Source: Hyphomicrobiales bacterium
GTDB lineage: Bacteria > Pseudomonadota > Alphaproteobacteria > Rhizobiales > JAJFHC01
Length of the DNA: 64,000 nucleotides
Reading direction: 5' to 3'
NCBI GenBank assembly: GCA_021775835.1
Contig: JAJFHC010000016.1
Location: 97,119-161,118 of the forward strand
The notes beneath the pieces are model-generated. The model was given only the letters and a program-made list of their open reading frames with translations. It did no database searches and was not told where the DNA came from. The number at the start of each line of letters is the position of its first letter. The stretch's first letter is position 1. The position numbers and the translations under genes are program-made. This document shows positions 9,022 to 18,540 of the stretch, one piece after another.

Positions 9022-10686
9022 TTACGAGCCTGGCACACCTTTGTTGTCGATGGCGTTCCAGTTCAGGTCTTTGCCGAACATGCCGAAGACGTCGCCCGAG
9101 ACAAAGTCCTGTGGATCCGAGGCGGCGACAAACAGGGTTCCGCCATATCCCGACCCAAGGCGTTTGGCATCGTAACCGAACAATTCGAGCAACGTTGGGA
9201 AGATGGCAAACTGGCTGGCTCGGTCTCTGCTGACGGCAGCGCCCTTCTCGAACATTTTCCGAACCTCGGTGTTGTCCGAAAAGAACATGAGCGGCACCCG
9301 GCCTTCGGCGGGATCGGCGTTGGTCGGTGAGCAATGGGTCAGACGTCCCAGCGTCAAATTCTGTCCATGGTCGGACGTATAGATCAATGCGGTGTCGTAG
9401 AGCGAGATCCGTGCCAGGAAGTCCTTAAAGAAGCCGTCGACCGACCACTGCACGGCGTTCAGGTAGGAATTCTTCCGGTGTATCTGGGTAACCGGACCTG
9501 AAGCATCCCGCTCCGCCGGAGCAAAGGACGCTTGCTCGGCCGGATAGCTGTCATCGTAGGGAAAGTGCGATCCATTCTTGTTGACATAGACAAATTGCGG
9601 TTCCGGACGGGACAGCACTTCTGCAAGCTTCTGCGACAGTTTCCGGTCGAGCAGTGGAACAGCGCCGCCGGTAATCGTGACGAATTCATCGATCAGCGCT
9701 GCTTCCCGGAGCGTCATGAAGTTCTGCAACGTGTCGGTGTTCTTGATGTTCTGGGCACCGGCGTCCAGGTAAACCGTCCTGAACCCGGCTTTGCGCGCGT
9801 AACTCCACAGGTACGGACTGTCCTTCAGGGTGACCCGCAGATCCCGTTGCCCACCCCCATACCTGAGGATTGCGTTCGACGACGAACTGCAGTTGGCGAC
9901 CGAGGATGCAACACCAAAATCGACGATGCGGTTCCGGATCGACTGCAGATAGGGCGTCACCGGGTTTTCCGCCTTGAGCGCGACGACGTCCGCCCCGATG
10001 CTCTCATCGATGATCAGGACCACATGCCGTATGGCCGGGGGCCGCTCCGGACCCTCCGTCAACCCGGCCTTTTCCGGCAACTCGTAGCTCGCCAGATTGA
10101 TGGCGGCCACGGTCCCGATGGCAAGAGGCGTAAATTGTTGCGGCATGGCAACCGTGTCGTTGCCGATCCTGAACATGATCATCAGGACAAGGGCCAACAC
10201 CGGACCGGCCGGCGCCAGGGAGAGCACCCTCATCAACTTGTCTGTCCACGGACGTAACGCAGGCGGTTTTGCCGCGAATACAACGAGGCCGAACACGGCA
10301 ACCGCTGCGGCAAGCGCAACATCCTTCTGATAAAACGTGAAGGCCCGTCCCGCGTCCGCCGTCGCCGACCACAGGGATATCGCATGAAAGACCGTCATCT
10401 GCGATCCGCTTACCCGCATGAACAGATAACCGGCAAAGGTCGTTGCCGCGATCACGGCGCCCCAGAACAGTCGCCAGCGCAGACGCGGATGAAAAGCGGC
10501 AATCAACAGGCACGCAATGCACCCTCCCCATAACCCGGCATAAAGAACGACGGCCCGCAACCGCTCCTGATCGAGCAGAAGCACGATGCGTTCCACAACG
10601 CCGGTATTGGTCAGCCATATGAACAGTCCCAGAAAGACGACTTTCAGGCTTGCTGCCATCCAGCTAAACGTATGATTTCGCTTCAC
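9022..10686 (-). CDS. Inner-membrane sulfatase-fold enzyme, phosphoethanolamine-transferase-like
   Basis: 554 residues if it starts at the GTG at 10686, preceded by AAGAGG at good spacing; an ATG 23 codons upstream is possible. Several hydrophobic helices in the first 200 residues are followed by a soluble alkaline-phosphatase-superfamily domain. Metal-site motifs are VVLIIDES (about residue 225 on), NKNGSHFPY and TSDHGQNL. The nucleophile region reads VANCSSSSNAI where EptA-type enzymes have a Thr-rich CGTATA, so a Ser nucleophile is likely. Such enzymes transfer phosphoethanolamine or similar groups to lipid A or glycans at the periplasmic face. It stands at the left edge of the polysaccharide locus, divergent from the flippase. 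Confidence 0.75.
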   Translation of the reverse strand: MKRNHTFSWMAASLKVVFLGLFIWLTNTGVVERIVLLLDQERLRAVVLYAGLWGGCIACLLIAAFHPRLRWRLFWGAVIAATTFAGYLFMRVSGSQMTVFHAISLWSATADAGRAFTFYQKDVALAAAVAVFGLVVFAAKPPALRPWTDKLMRVLSLAPAGPVLALVLMIMFRIGNDTVAMPQQFTPLAIGTVAAINLASYELPEKAGLTEGPERPPAIRHVVLIIDESIGADVVALKAENPVTPYLQSIRNRIVDFGVASSVANCSSSSNAILRYGGGQRDLRVTLKDSPYLWSYARKAGFRTVYLDAGAQNIKNTDTLQNFMTLREAALIDEFVTITGGAVPLLDRKLSQKLAEVLSRPEPQFVYVNKNGSHFPYDDSYPAEQASFAPAERDASGPVTQIHRKNSYLNAVQWSVDGFFKDFLARISLYDTALIYTSDHGQNLTLGRLTHCSPTNADPAEGRVPLMFFSDNTEVRKMFEKGAAVSRDRASQFAIFPTLLELFGYDAKRLGSGYGGTLFVAASDPQDFVSGDVFGMFGKDLNWNAIDNKGVPGS

Positions 10687-10954
10687 TACGGACCTCTTCT
10701 CAGGGCATAAACACCGTTCTGCATCAAATCGGGACGTTGAGGATTTGTGCAGCAAATTTCGGGCCAGTTTCCGACCGGATCCTGATCCGAGCGGGCTGCT
10801 TCCTTAACCCTAATGACAGCCTGTTTCGTGCCGCCCTCGTCGCTACTGCTAATTTCCCATGTAACGAGAGATTTTTCTCGCCGCCGATAAAAACCGGCAC
10901 GGAAATTGCTCTTACAAGACGGTATAGAACTCCGTTTCGCACTCACCTGGATCG
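10687..10954. promoter_or_regulatory. Divergent intergenic region (268 bp)
   Basis: This gap separates the leftward PEtN-transferase-like gene from the rightward flippase gene and must hold both promoters. AAGAGG at its left end serves the leftward GTG start. I see no clear operator, riboswitch or terminator in it. Confidence 0.4.
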
Positions 10955-12289
10955 ATGACCGCAACAACACTCATACCAGCGCCGTTCGCGCCTTTTCTGA
11001 CCCGCATCATGAGTCACCGCAACATGCTGTGGTCGATGTCAAATCAGTTGGTTGTCAGCGGCGCCAACTTCGCGATCGGAATTGCCGCTGCACGCTACCT
11101 TGGCATTGCGGAATTCGGTAAGTTTACCCTGATCCTGATGATCGCCACATTTGCCAACATAATTCACGACACCGCCGTCACCGCGCCGATGATGACCCTT
11201 GCCGGCAGCAGGGCGCGGCGATCGCAGGAGTATTTTGCTGCCGTCGCTCTCTGGGGCTTCATCCTGGCCGCCGGTTTCGGGTTGTTGGTTGTGTCGATCA
11301 CCGCGGCCATCTATTCGGTCCGCGAAACCGGCCTCACCTCAAGCCTGGGATTTGCGGTGTTCGCCCTGACCGCCTTTCAAAGTTGCCAGATCGTTACTCG
11401 CAGAATCTTGTTCGCGCGCCAATCAGGACACGTGGCTCTCGCAATAGACCTTTCTAGGTATGTCTTGTTTGCAGCCATGCTTGTCATCGGAAACATCCTT
11501 GGCCATGACATTGATGCGTCGTTTGTGATTCTGGCGCTCGGCGTGTCGGCTCTGCCCGTGTTTCTTCCCGTTGCGGTAAGTCTTTGCGCGCGTTTGCCGC
11601 GGCTTCGTCTCATGCGGGAAGTCTGGGCGCGTCATTGGCGAATAGCCCAATGGCTTGTCCTCATGCTGATCGTTTCAACCGGCCAGGAACAACTGATCTG
11701 GATCGGTGTCAGTATTCATCTGGGCGACGAGGCGGTGGGTGCCATGCGTGCGGGCACTTATCTGTTAGGCGCAACACACTTCATTGTTCTCGCTATGGAA
11801 AACTTCCTGCCGCGGCAGGCCGCCGAAGAAATGCGAATAGGTGGATTGCGGGGCCTCAGGGCCTACCTGACACGTCAGACCGCTTTGCTGTGCACAATTA
11901 CAGTACCGATAATCCTCCTCATCGCGGTCCCTGCGGAGTTTCTGCTTGAAGCCGTGTTTGGATCTGAATATGCCCAGTACGGCAACCTGGTGCGCATATT
12001 CGCAGTCACTTACATCGTCTACCTGCCCCAGGGGGTGTGGATCTATTATCTCAGAACCGTCGAGCGTACCGGCGCCATTTTTCGGGCTTTTCTCATCAGC
12101 TCAACCACAGCCCTGATGTTGGCTTACCCGGCCATAACAATATTTGGTCTGTTCGGTGCGGCGATGGATATTCTGATCGCACACATTGTCTGTCTCGCCT
12201 GGATGGCATACGAAATTACGCGCCACTGGCGATCGGGCGACCACAGCAGCCAAGAGCAAAACTCCGAAGCACGGGAGCTCTCCCGATGA
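10955..12289 (+). CDS. Wzx-like polysaccharide flippase
   Basis: 444 residues with roughly twelve hydrophobic segments and few conserved polar motifs, as usual for the MOP/PST flippase superfamily. The opening NQLVVSGANFAIGIAAARYLG and YLGIAEFGKFTLILMIATF are characteristic of oligosaccharide flippases. It would move undecaprenyl-linked repeat units across the inner membrane for the Wzy polymerase encoded at 16830-18008. The start at 10955 was kept; an ATG 18 codons later is possible. The stop overlaps the start of the glycosyltransferase (ATGA). Confidence 0.85.
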   Translation: MTATTLIPAPFAPFLTRIMSHRNMLWSMSNQLVVSGANFAIGIAAARYLGIAEFGKFTLILMIATFANIIHDTAVTAPMMTLAGSRARRSQEYFAAVALWGFILAAGFGLLVVSITAAIYSVRETGLTSSLGFAVFALTAFQSCQIVTRRILFARQSGHVALAIDLSRYVLFAAMLVIGNILGHDIDASFVILALGVSALPVFLPVAVSLCARLPRLRLMREVWARHWRIAQWLVLMLIVSTGQEQLIWIGVSIHLGDEAVGAMRAGTYLLGATHFIVLAMENFLPRQAAEEMRIGGLRGLRAYLTRQTALLCTITVPIILLIAVPAEFLLEAVFGSEYAQYGNLVRIFAVTYIVYLPQGVWIYYLRTVERTGAIFRAFLISSTTALMLAYPAITIFGLFGAAMDILIAHIVCLAWMAYEITRHWRSGDHSSQEQNSEARELSR

Positions 12290-13491
12290 ACGCAACGTCA
12301 AGTCTGACCGTCAACCGACCGCTCAAGATACTGGTCGCGCACAATCGTTACCAGATTGCAGGTGGAGAAGACACGGCGATGGCAAACGACGTCCAGCTGC
12401 TGCGAAACGCGGGCCACAAGGTTGCAGAGTGCATCGTCAGCAACGATGAAATCCGGAATACGAAACAAAAAATCCAGACTGCGTCTCACCTGGCACACAA
12501 CCCGGAAGGTGTGCGCATGGTCTCCAGAGCACTACAGAACTTTGAACCCGATATCCTGCATGTTCACAATTTCTTCCCCTTGTTTTCACCGGGCATCTAT
12601 GGGGCAGCGCGGCAAGCGGGGGTTGGCACTGTACAGACACTGCACAACTACCGGACGGTTTGCGCCGGCGGCTTGTTGATGCGTGATGGTGTTCCCTGCC
12701 ACAAATGCGTGACCGGAACACCGTTCTGGGGGGCATTGCACAAATGTTATCGTGGCTCCTTTCCGGGTTCGTTGTCGCTTGCCCACATGATTGATCATCA
12801 CAGACGACGGGGCACATGGCAGACTGACGTGGATCGCTACATCGTGCTTTCGGAATTCGCCCGTGAAACATTTGCGTCCGCCGGTTTTCCCGAGGATCGG
12901 ATGGTGATAAAGCACAACACCGCGGACGACCCGGGCGAACCCACTTGGGAAAACCGGGATGGCATCGTCTACATCGGCAGGTTGAGCGAGGAAAAAGGTG
13001 TTCACCATCTACTGGAGGCTGCACGTCTGACACCCGCCCGGATCGACATCATTGGAGAGGGGCCATTGGAGGCAGCACTCAAGGTCAATGCACCGTCCAA
13101 TGTCAGATTTCTGGGATTGAGACCCAGGCAAGAAGTCCGAGAGAGACTGTCGCAAGCACGCGCGATGGTGTTGCCGTCGATCTGTTACGAAGGCTTCCCC
13201 ATGACCCTCGCCGAAAGCTTCGCGGCGGGCACGCCAGTGATTGCATCCCGACTGGGATCTCTGATTGAATTGGTTGAAGACGGAGTGACGGGAACACACG
13301 TGAGGCCCGGTGACGCTGAAGACCTTGCTGGCGCCATGACACGTCTGACAAAAAATGATCATACCACCCGAATGGGAGCCGCCGCCCGTCAAACCTACGT
13401 AACCCGGTTTACCGAGCCCCGCGCTCTCGACATCCTCGAGCGGACCTATAGCGAAGTTTTGGCCCTGCAACTGTCGCAAGCAGTCTGCTAG
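12286..13491 (+). CDS. Family 4 glycosyltransferase
   Basis: 401 residues from the ATG that overlaps the flippase stop; a longer open frame upstream is inside the flippase and was not used. N-terminal ILVAHNRYQIAGGEDTAMAND is the acceptor-domain start of GT-B glycosyltransferases. The donor-domain signature is YEGFPMTLAESFAAGTPVIAS (the E-x7-E motif) preceded by YIGRLSEEKGVHHLLEAA. A Cys-rich insert (AGGLLMRDGVPCHKCV) near residue 130 is common in one subgroup of these enzymes. It should add a sugar to the lipid-linked repeat unit in the cytosol. The stop lies within the first arm of the inverted-repeat element at 13489-13754. Confidence 0.9.
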   Translation: MNATSSLTVNRPLKILVAHNRYQIAGGEDTAMANDVQLLRNAGHKVAECIVSNDEIRNTKQKIQTASHLAHNPEGVRMVSRALQNFEPDILHVHNFFPLFSPGIYGAARQAGVGTVQTLHNYRTVCAGGLLMRDGVPCHKCVTGTPFWGALHKCYRGSFPGSLSLAHMIDHHRRRGTWQTDVDRYIVLSEFARETFASAGFPEDRMVIKHNTADDPGEPTWENRDGIVYIGRLSEEKGVHHLLEAARLTPARIDIIGEGPLEAALKVNAPSNVRFLGLRPRQEVRERLSQARAMVLPSICYEGFPMTLAESFAAGTPVIASRLGSLIELVEDGVTGTHVRPGDAEDLAGAMTRLTKNDHTTRMGAAARQTYVTRFTEPRALDILERTYSEVLALQLSQAVC

Positions 13492-13754
13492 ACCGTATCT
13501 GGTCTTTATTGAATCATTTGACCTGAATTTCGCGTCTGCTGGCAAGGCGCGGTTTGCGCCGTGGTCTGGTTGACCACAAGCAGACCGCGACGCTGTCCAG
13601 CGGTCGCGAAATTCAGGCCTTCGGTGGGCCAAATCAGCCCATCGCCGGCGTTGCGAAGCTTGTCCGATGTCCCACATCGCACGGCGCTTCGCGCCTTGGC
13701 GAGTGAGCTGATTTGACTCCATCAATTGTTTCAATAAAGACCAGATACGGTCTA
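13489..13754. repeat. Non-coding inverted-repeat element 1 (REP/MITE-like, about 266 bp)
   Basis: A perfect 25-bp inverted repeat bounds the element: positions 13489-13513 (starting TAGACCGTATCTGGTC) and 13730-13754. Inside it are nested stems: CCTGAATTTCGCG at 13522-13534 pairs with 13605-13617, and AAATCAGC pairs with GCTGATTT near the right end. It carries no plausible gene. Its segment 13539-13600 is, in reverse complement, an ungapped 62-bp match (about 49 identities by eye) to 18385-18446 in the second element. The left end includes the stop codon of the preceding glycosyltransferase. It could be a non-autonomous mobile element or a BIME-like structured repeat. Confidence 0.75.
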
Positions 13755-13893
13755 GGGACCCGGGTCGTTGAATCACGAACCTGGCCCTGGATTGGCGAGC
13801 GTCCACACGCTCCAAATCATAACCATGCGTTGTAAAGAAAATTCAATGATTTTGTGAGACGCTAAGTCTGATTTCCAATGCGAGACAGTTGTC

Positions 13894-14958
13894 ATGAACA
13901 CCTTGAGATCCAACCTGATCCGAGCAGGACTCGATACGCTTTATTACTCAAAGCTTTATCAGTTGATGGCGCACCAATGGTCCGGTGCCGGCATGATCTT
14001 CATGCTCCACCATATTCGGCCCGACAACGGTCAGGCAGGTGAAGTCTTTCATCCAAACGGAATTCTGGAAATTACACCGGAATTTCTGGATGCAGTTCTC
14101 CGGTATGTCAGATTGAGCGGCTTTGATCTGGTGTCTCTCGACGAAGCGATTGAACGCATCTCATCCGGCAACACCGGGAACAAGTTTGTCAGTTTCACGA
14201 TCGATGACGGCTACCGTGACAATCTCGAACATGCCTTGCCGGTTTTTCAGAAGCACGACTGTCCGTTCACCGTATACGTGGCGAGCGGCATCGTCGATTC
14301 AACCACGGAATTATGGTGGTTGGCGCTCGAAGAGTTAATTCGGGACAACGACACCGTCGATATCAGTATAGATGGGGATCGCTACACTTTCGAAACCCGG
14401 ACGTTCGAGCAAATGGAACACGCCTATAACGAGCTTTATTGGCCTGTGCGCCGGATGTCCGAAAAAGAGCAACGTTCTCTCATTCGCGACCTGGCAGGAC
14501 AGTACGATCTCGACCTGGCCGGAATGTGCCGGCGCGAAGCAATGACCTGGGATGAGGTCGGATTGCTTGGCAGTGATCCATTGGTCACCATCGGGGCCCA
14601 CACTGTGGATCACTTTGCGGTTGGAAAACTGGATGCTGAGGCAGCCTTGTTCGAAATGACCGAAAGCCGCCGGCGGATCGAACAGGAAACCGGTATCGTA
14701 ACGGAACATTTCTGCTACCCGTACGGCGATCCCAACTCGGCCGGTCCGCGCGACTTCGAACTTGCCGGCAGTGCCGGGTTTCGATCGGCCGTGACCACAC
14801 GCAAAGGCGTGCTTTTCAGCGAACACAAAGAACATCTGCACGCCTTGCCCAGAGTCTCGCTGAATGGCGACTATCAGCATATCCGCTACGTCGAGTTATT
14901 CCTGAGCGGTGCTCCTTTTGCCCTGTGGAACAAGTTTCAGCGCTTACAGGTTGCCTGA
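13894..14958 (+). CDS. Polysaccharide deacetylase (NodB-homology domain)
   Basis: 354 residues. Motif 1 is SFTIDDGYRDN (Asp pair near residues 104-105) and motif 2 is GAHTVDH (near 235); both supply metal ligands in carbohydrate esterase family 4. FCYPYG late in the protein matches a further conserved motif. An opening FMLHHIRPDNG is typical of exopolysaccharide-locus deacetylases. There is no signal peptide, so it may act on a lipid-linked or nucleotide-linked intermediate in the cytosol. It follows the non-coding element and precedes a methyltransferase in the same direction. Confidence 0.88.
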   Translation: MNTLRSNLIRAGLDTLYYSKLYQLMAHQWSGAGMIFMLHHIRPDNGQAGEVFHPNGILEITPEFLDAVLRYVRLSGFDLVSLDEAIERISSGNTGNKFVSFTIDDGYRDNLEHALPVFQKHDCPFTVYVASGIVDSTTELWWLALEELIRDNDTVDISIDGDRYTFETRTFEQMEHAYNELYWPVRRMSEKEQRSLIRDLAGQYDLDLAGMCRREAMTWDEVGLLGSDPLVTIGAHTVDHFAVGKLDAEAALFEMTESRRRIEQETGIVTEHFCYPYGDPNSAGPRDFELAGSAGFRSAVTTRKGVLFSEHKEHLHALPRVSLNGDYQHIRYVELFLSGAPFALWNKFQRLQVA

Positions 14959-15039
14959 GGCGGCAACCGTCGCCGTGAATAACATTAGGTCCCAGGCGCC
15001 GTGTTACGCCGGCGAGATCCTGTATCAGAAGGCGTATCA

Positions 15040-15762
15040 ATGACAGACCGAACAGTCTCGAAGATAAAGCAACTCGCAAAATCCCTCATTCGAAGAAAAC
15101 AGCCGGTTATCATCGGTGACTTGCAACGCTTGCGACCGGTAAGCGACACATTCGGGTTGGACCGAGGGACACCGATAGACCGGTACTACATCGAAAAATT
15201 TATAAACAGCCAAGGTGACGCCATATTGGGCGATGCGCTGGAGATTGGCGAACTGCTCTACATCGACAAATTTGACCGCCACGTTGAAACCAAGAACATT
15301 CTGGCCCCGGTTGAAGAAGCGGTCGGCAATTCAGAAAACGCTGCAGATATCATCATCGGCGATCTTACCGATACCACCACATTGCCGGGCGACCGATTTG
15401 ACAGTTTCGTCTGCACACAGACACTGAATTTCATCTACGAGGTCAGTGCCGCCGTTGAAGGTGCACATCATCTTCTGAAACCCGGTGGGCAGTTTGTCGG
15501 AACCGTCTCGGGAATTTCACAGATCAGCCGCTATGACATGGACCGCTGGGGTGACTACTGGCGCTTCACGACCGCATCCCTTGAACGGTTGCTATCCGAC
15601 GTTTTTGGCAACACCTGCCATGTAGAAAGCTTCGGAAACGCCTTGAGCGCGCAACTGTTTCTGCAAGGCGTGTCCGTTGAAGACCTCCCGGACACAAACA
15701 TTCTGGACGAACACGACGATGACTACCAGGTCCTGATAGGATTCACGGCTGGAAAGGGATGA
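15040..15762 (+). CDS. SAM-dependent methyltransferase of the polysaccharide locus
   Basis: 240 residues from the ATG at 15040, which has AGAAGG seven to eight bases upstream. The C-terminal half is recognisable: FDSFVCTQTLNFIYE, then HHLLKPGGQFVGTVSG and WGDYWRFTTASLERLL, as in class I methyltransferases of sugar or glycan loci. The glycine-rich motif I is degenerate (GDALEIGELLYID), so SAM binding should be checked. It probably methylates a sugar of the repeat unit or caps a chain. Confidence 0.7.
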   Translation: MTDRTVSKIKQLAKSLIRRKQPVIIGDLQRLRPVSDTFGLDRGTPIDRYYIEKFINSQGDAILGDALEIGELLYIDKFDRHVETKNILAPVEEAVGNSENAADIIIGDLTDTTTLPGDRFDSFVCTQTLNFIYEVSAAVEGAHHLLKPGGQFVGTVSGISQISRYDMDRWGDYWRFTTASLERLLSDVFGNTCHVESFGNALSAQLFLQGVSVEDLPDTNILDEHDDDYQVLIGFTAGKG

Positions 15763-15778
15763 CCAATTGACGACGCCG

Positions 15779-16675
15779 CTACCCGGCGCTGTCACTCGAC
15801 GTAGTGGCAAATGTCGCCGCCGGACGCTTGAGCGCACTGACAAACATCAGCCGAACAGAGACCCCTAGCGCGCTACAGGCAAACAGCACCTCGGCAAACT
15901 CATCCGTGTAGCCGGCGACGAACCCGATCGCGAACAGAATAACGGCGAAGAACGGGAGATTCACGGCTTCCACAAGCAAATTCCGCTCCTCTTGCCGTAA
16001 CAATTTTGATACCGGAGAGAAACCCAAAATCCCTTTGATCTCGAGAACGGTGAACGCTGCCACAGTGAAGAAGGTCAAATAGGCGAGACTCAGCACGCGT
16101 ATCAGGTTGTGGAGATTGGTTTCCTGCTGATGGTTCAGTTTGCTCAGCGTTTCCGGTGTACCAAAGCCAAAAACCCGTTGACCCCAACTGATTTCCTCTC
16201 CGGCAAAAAAGAACAACGCTGCGGCAACAACGACAAGTACGATTGACTGAGAGCGGACTGCAACGAACGCCACAATCAGGCCCGCAAAACCTGCGGCCCA
16301 AAAAGTGCTCCATTCGAGGAAACCATCTTCGTTGAGGCGCACCTTGATGCCTAGAGCAAGTGGTGCCAGGACGCAAAATCCCATCCAGATCAAAAAGCCG
16401 ACATCCCATCGACTCCAGGCGTCCGGCAAGTTGAACACATCAATATCACGGAGACCGGTATAGAGACCGGCAATACCGGCAACCCCCAGAGCAGCGAGGC
16501 ACCATGCAAGTGCCAGTTCCGGATGGTTGATCGTTCCGTCGGGGGAAAGGTTACTTTCAATGAAAGACACATACTGTGTTTCAATGGACCACCACAAAAC
16601 ACCGTGAACAAACGCGCCCACTATGGAAATCAAACCAAAAGTCAGGGCAAGTTTTTTGATGAATTCATAACTCAT
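15779..16675 (-). CDS. Multi-pass membrane protein with EEISWGQR motif, function unknown
   Basis: 298 residues with about seven hydrophobic segments. A conserved-looking polar stretch in the middle, FFAGEEISWGQRVFGF followed by NHQQETNLHN, contains charged residues in or next to membrane helices and is the probable functional centre. I have seen this motif in uncharacterised bacterial membrane proteins but know no function. It is convergent with the methyltransferase gene and lies upstream of the polymerase, so it may belong to the polysaccharide machinery. Confidence 0.6.
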   Translation of the reverse strand: MSYEFIKKLALTFGLISIVGAFVHGVLWWSIETQYVSFIESNLSPDGTINHPELALAWCLAALGVAGIAGLYTGLRDIDVFNLPDAWSRWDVGFLIWMGFCVLAPLALGIKVRLNEDGFLEWSTFWAAGFAGLIVAFVAVRSQSIVLVVVAAALFFFAGEEISWGQRVFGFGTPETLSKLNHQQETNLHNLIRVLSLAYLTFFTVAAFTVLEIKGILGFSPVSKLLRQEERNLLVEAVNLPFFAVILFAIGFVAGYTDEFAEVLFACSALGVSVRLMFVSALKRPAATFATTSSDSAG

Positions 16676-16829
16676 TCTCGGTCTTCCGCTAACTCGTTGT
16701 CGAAAATGACATCTGTGTCCGAATATAATAACGGAGTATCGACGTCCCCGGTCAGATCACTGGATTAATGGTAAATTTCCAAGACTGCCGGAATGGCCGG
16801 AAGTACTGAGTACGCCCTTCCGAAACAGG

Positions 16830-18008
16830 TCAATGGAGCGAAGCAACAGGGCCCGGCATGAATGTTTTATCGGCCTTCGTTTTCTGAATCGGGTTTCGCA
16901 GAGCAATGCGGGTGATGAGATACAGCGGAATGAAATAATACGTATAGATAATCAGGTTGCCTGTGGTCATCAGCACTGCTGAGTAGATATAGACAGCATT
17001 TCCCAAGGCGGTGTTGGGATGAATGAGACGCAGCACGACGTGCATTCCGATAAAGCCAATGATGCCATAATCGAACAGAATTTTTAGCCAGTCATTGTGC
17101 GGATTATTTTCCAACCCGGATTCGAAGAGCACGTAATCTGCCGCACCTGGCCCAAAACCCATCAGCTTTTGCCCGAAAGCAGCCACGTCGACTCTGTCCC
17201 ACAGTTCGGTCGCGATCTCGGCCCGTCCAAGCGATACACTGTTGGCACTGATATTGATTTCATCGAACAAGGTCGCCATCAATTCGAAAATCTGCAGCGA
17301 AAACAGCGCGAGGACGGAAAGTGCCATTACGATGAGGCTGGAGACCACCCGGCCGATCGAACGGTTAAAACAGATATACAGCCCCATCTCCAGGCACAGG
17401 ACCATGCCGACGCCAAGAAACGCAATCCGCTTGAATGCGAGAACGAACAGGATCAACGTGATCAGCCCGCGCCCCCATTGACGATCCTTGACATAATACA
17501 AGAACAACATGCCCGCGGGAAACGACACAACGGACTCCAGCAATTGCTGGCCGTCCGGACGGAAGATTCCGTAGTCTGCGGACACGCCCCTAATGAGCAC
17601 CACCGAGAGGGTCCCGATAATGCAAAACGCGAGCAACCCATCTGCAACAAAACGGGGCGCCCGGAAAAATACGACAAACACCAGAAGATAGGATCCGATG
17701 ATCAACAGGTCTCTGGTGGCAAACCAGCTGAACACCTCTCCGTTCAATACAGCAAGAACGGCAATGAAACCGTAGCACAACAGCGCAAGAGCTCCATGTC
17801 TGTCGAGCTCGATTCGCCCTCGCAGGACCAGACCGAAAACCAGAAGAACCAGAAACGGCAAGGCATACAGCACGTACTTGACGCTACTGTTGTCCAGCAG
17901 CTTTCCTGCATTCCAGGCGCTCATTACAACAACCATGACGACAGACAAAAGTATGCCGATCTGGATGTCGGTCCGGCTGGAAGCTGGTGGATGTGCACTT
18001 AAACTCAA
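16830..18008 (-). CDS. O-antigen polymerase/ligase family protein (Wzy-like)
   Basis: 392 residues with about ten hydrophobic segments. The large periplasmic-loop motif of the O-antigen polymerase/ligase superfamily is present as GFGPGAADYVLFESG and NNPHNDWLKILFDYGIIG. It would polymerise flipped repeat units or ligate glycan to an acceptor; polymerase is favoured because a flippase and a co-polymerase are in the same locus. The first codon is TTG at 18008 with GAGGA about eight bases upstream; the first ATG would cut into helix 1. Confidence 0.8.
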   Translation of the reverse strand: MSLSAHPPASSRTDIQIGILLSVVMVVVMSAWNAGKLLDNSSVKYVLYALPFLVLLVFGLVLRGRIELDRHGALALLCYGFIAVLAVLNGEVFSWFATRDLLIIGSYLLVFVVFFRAPRFVADGLLAFCIIGTLSVVLIRGVSADYGIFRPDGQQLLESVVSFPAGMLFLYYVKDRQWGRGLITLILFVLAFKRIAFLGVGMVLCLEMGLYICFNRSIGRVVSSLIVMALSVLALFSLQIFELMATLFDEINISANSVSLGRAEIATELWDRVDVAAFGQKLMGFGPGAADYVLFESGLENNPHNDWLKILFDYGIIGFIGMHVVLRLIHPNTALGNAVYIYSAVLMTTGNLIIYTYYFIPLYLITRIALRNPIQKTKADKTFMPGPVASLH

Positions 18009-18222
18009 TTGCCTGTCCTCAAACGGCCGGGGGGCACACGCCAGGTGCCCAAACGTCTCAATTCACAAGCCTGGCTTTGCAAAGTCCGGGCCAGAAACAG
18101 CGGCCCACATGCAAGTTGTTTGTCACGGACAACATTCATCTTGCATAAGTCTTTTTGACCCATACTCACGATGATACAGACGTTTCAGCACAAGTCTGAA
18201 CGATGCCAAGTTAACGTTAACC

Positions 18223-18505
18223 GCTCTGGGGTCTGTTGAGTGTCAGGTTTGTGGTGTCGGTTTCACCAGATTTGTTCAGTTTCGGGTCATGAGGAGGAAG
18301 GACATGGTGATCATATTCAACGACGAATGGTGCGAAAATGGACAAATCTGGTGAAATCCCTGCGGGACGCGGCCGATTTCGCCTCTGGACAGCGTTGCGC
18401 GTTGCTTGAAGTGGCCGACACAACGGCGCAACCCGCGCCTTGCCAGAAACAAAATCAGCCACGCCGACGCTACAAACCTGATACTCAACAGACCTTAGCC
18501 AGAGG
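18223..18505. repeat. Non-coding inverted-repeat element 2 (REP/MITE-like, about 283 bp)
   Basis: Terminal arms 18230-18252 (starting GGTCTGTTGAGTGTCAGG) and 18472-18494 pair with one mismatch, and pairing extends outwards to CTCTGG/CCAGAG with a four-base indel. An internal 15-bp perfect inverted repeat, TTTCACCAGATTTGT, lies at 18261-18275 and 18342-18356. Segment 18385-18446 matches element 1 (13539-13600) in opposite orientation, including 23 of 24 bases at 18423-18446. It fills most of the 532-bp gap between the divergent Wzy-like and sulfatase-like genes, so those promoters must lie at its edges. The rest (18009-18222) shows only a palindrome GTTAACGTTAAC at 18210-18221. Confidence 0.75.
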
Positions 18506-18540
18506 GTCACAGATTGGTTCCTGTTTCCGGTGAATTCTTC

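Noticed and set aside
13489..13754. Simple rho-independent terminator after the glycosyltransferase
   Set aside because: The inverted repeat arms are about 215 bp apart and there is no T-run; the nested stems and the related second copy fit a repeat element better.
18210..18221. Palindrome GTTAACGTTAAC as a CtrA site
   Set aside because: The two TTAA halves are two bases apart, not seven, so it does not fit the CtrA consensus.
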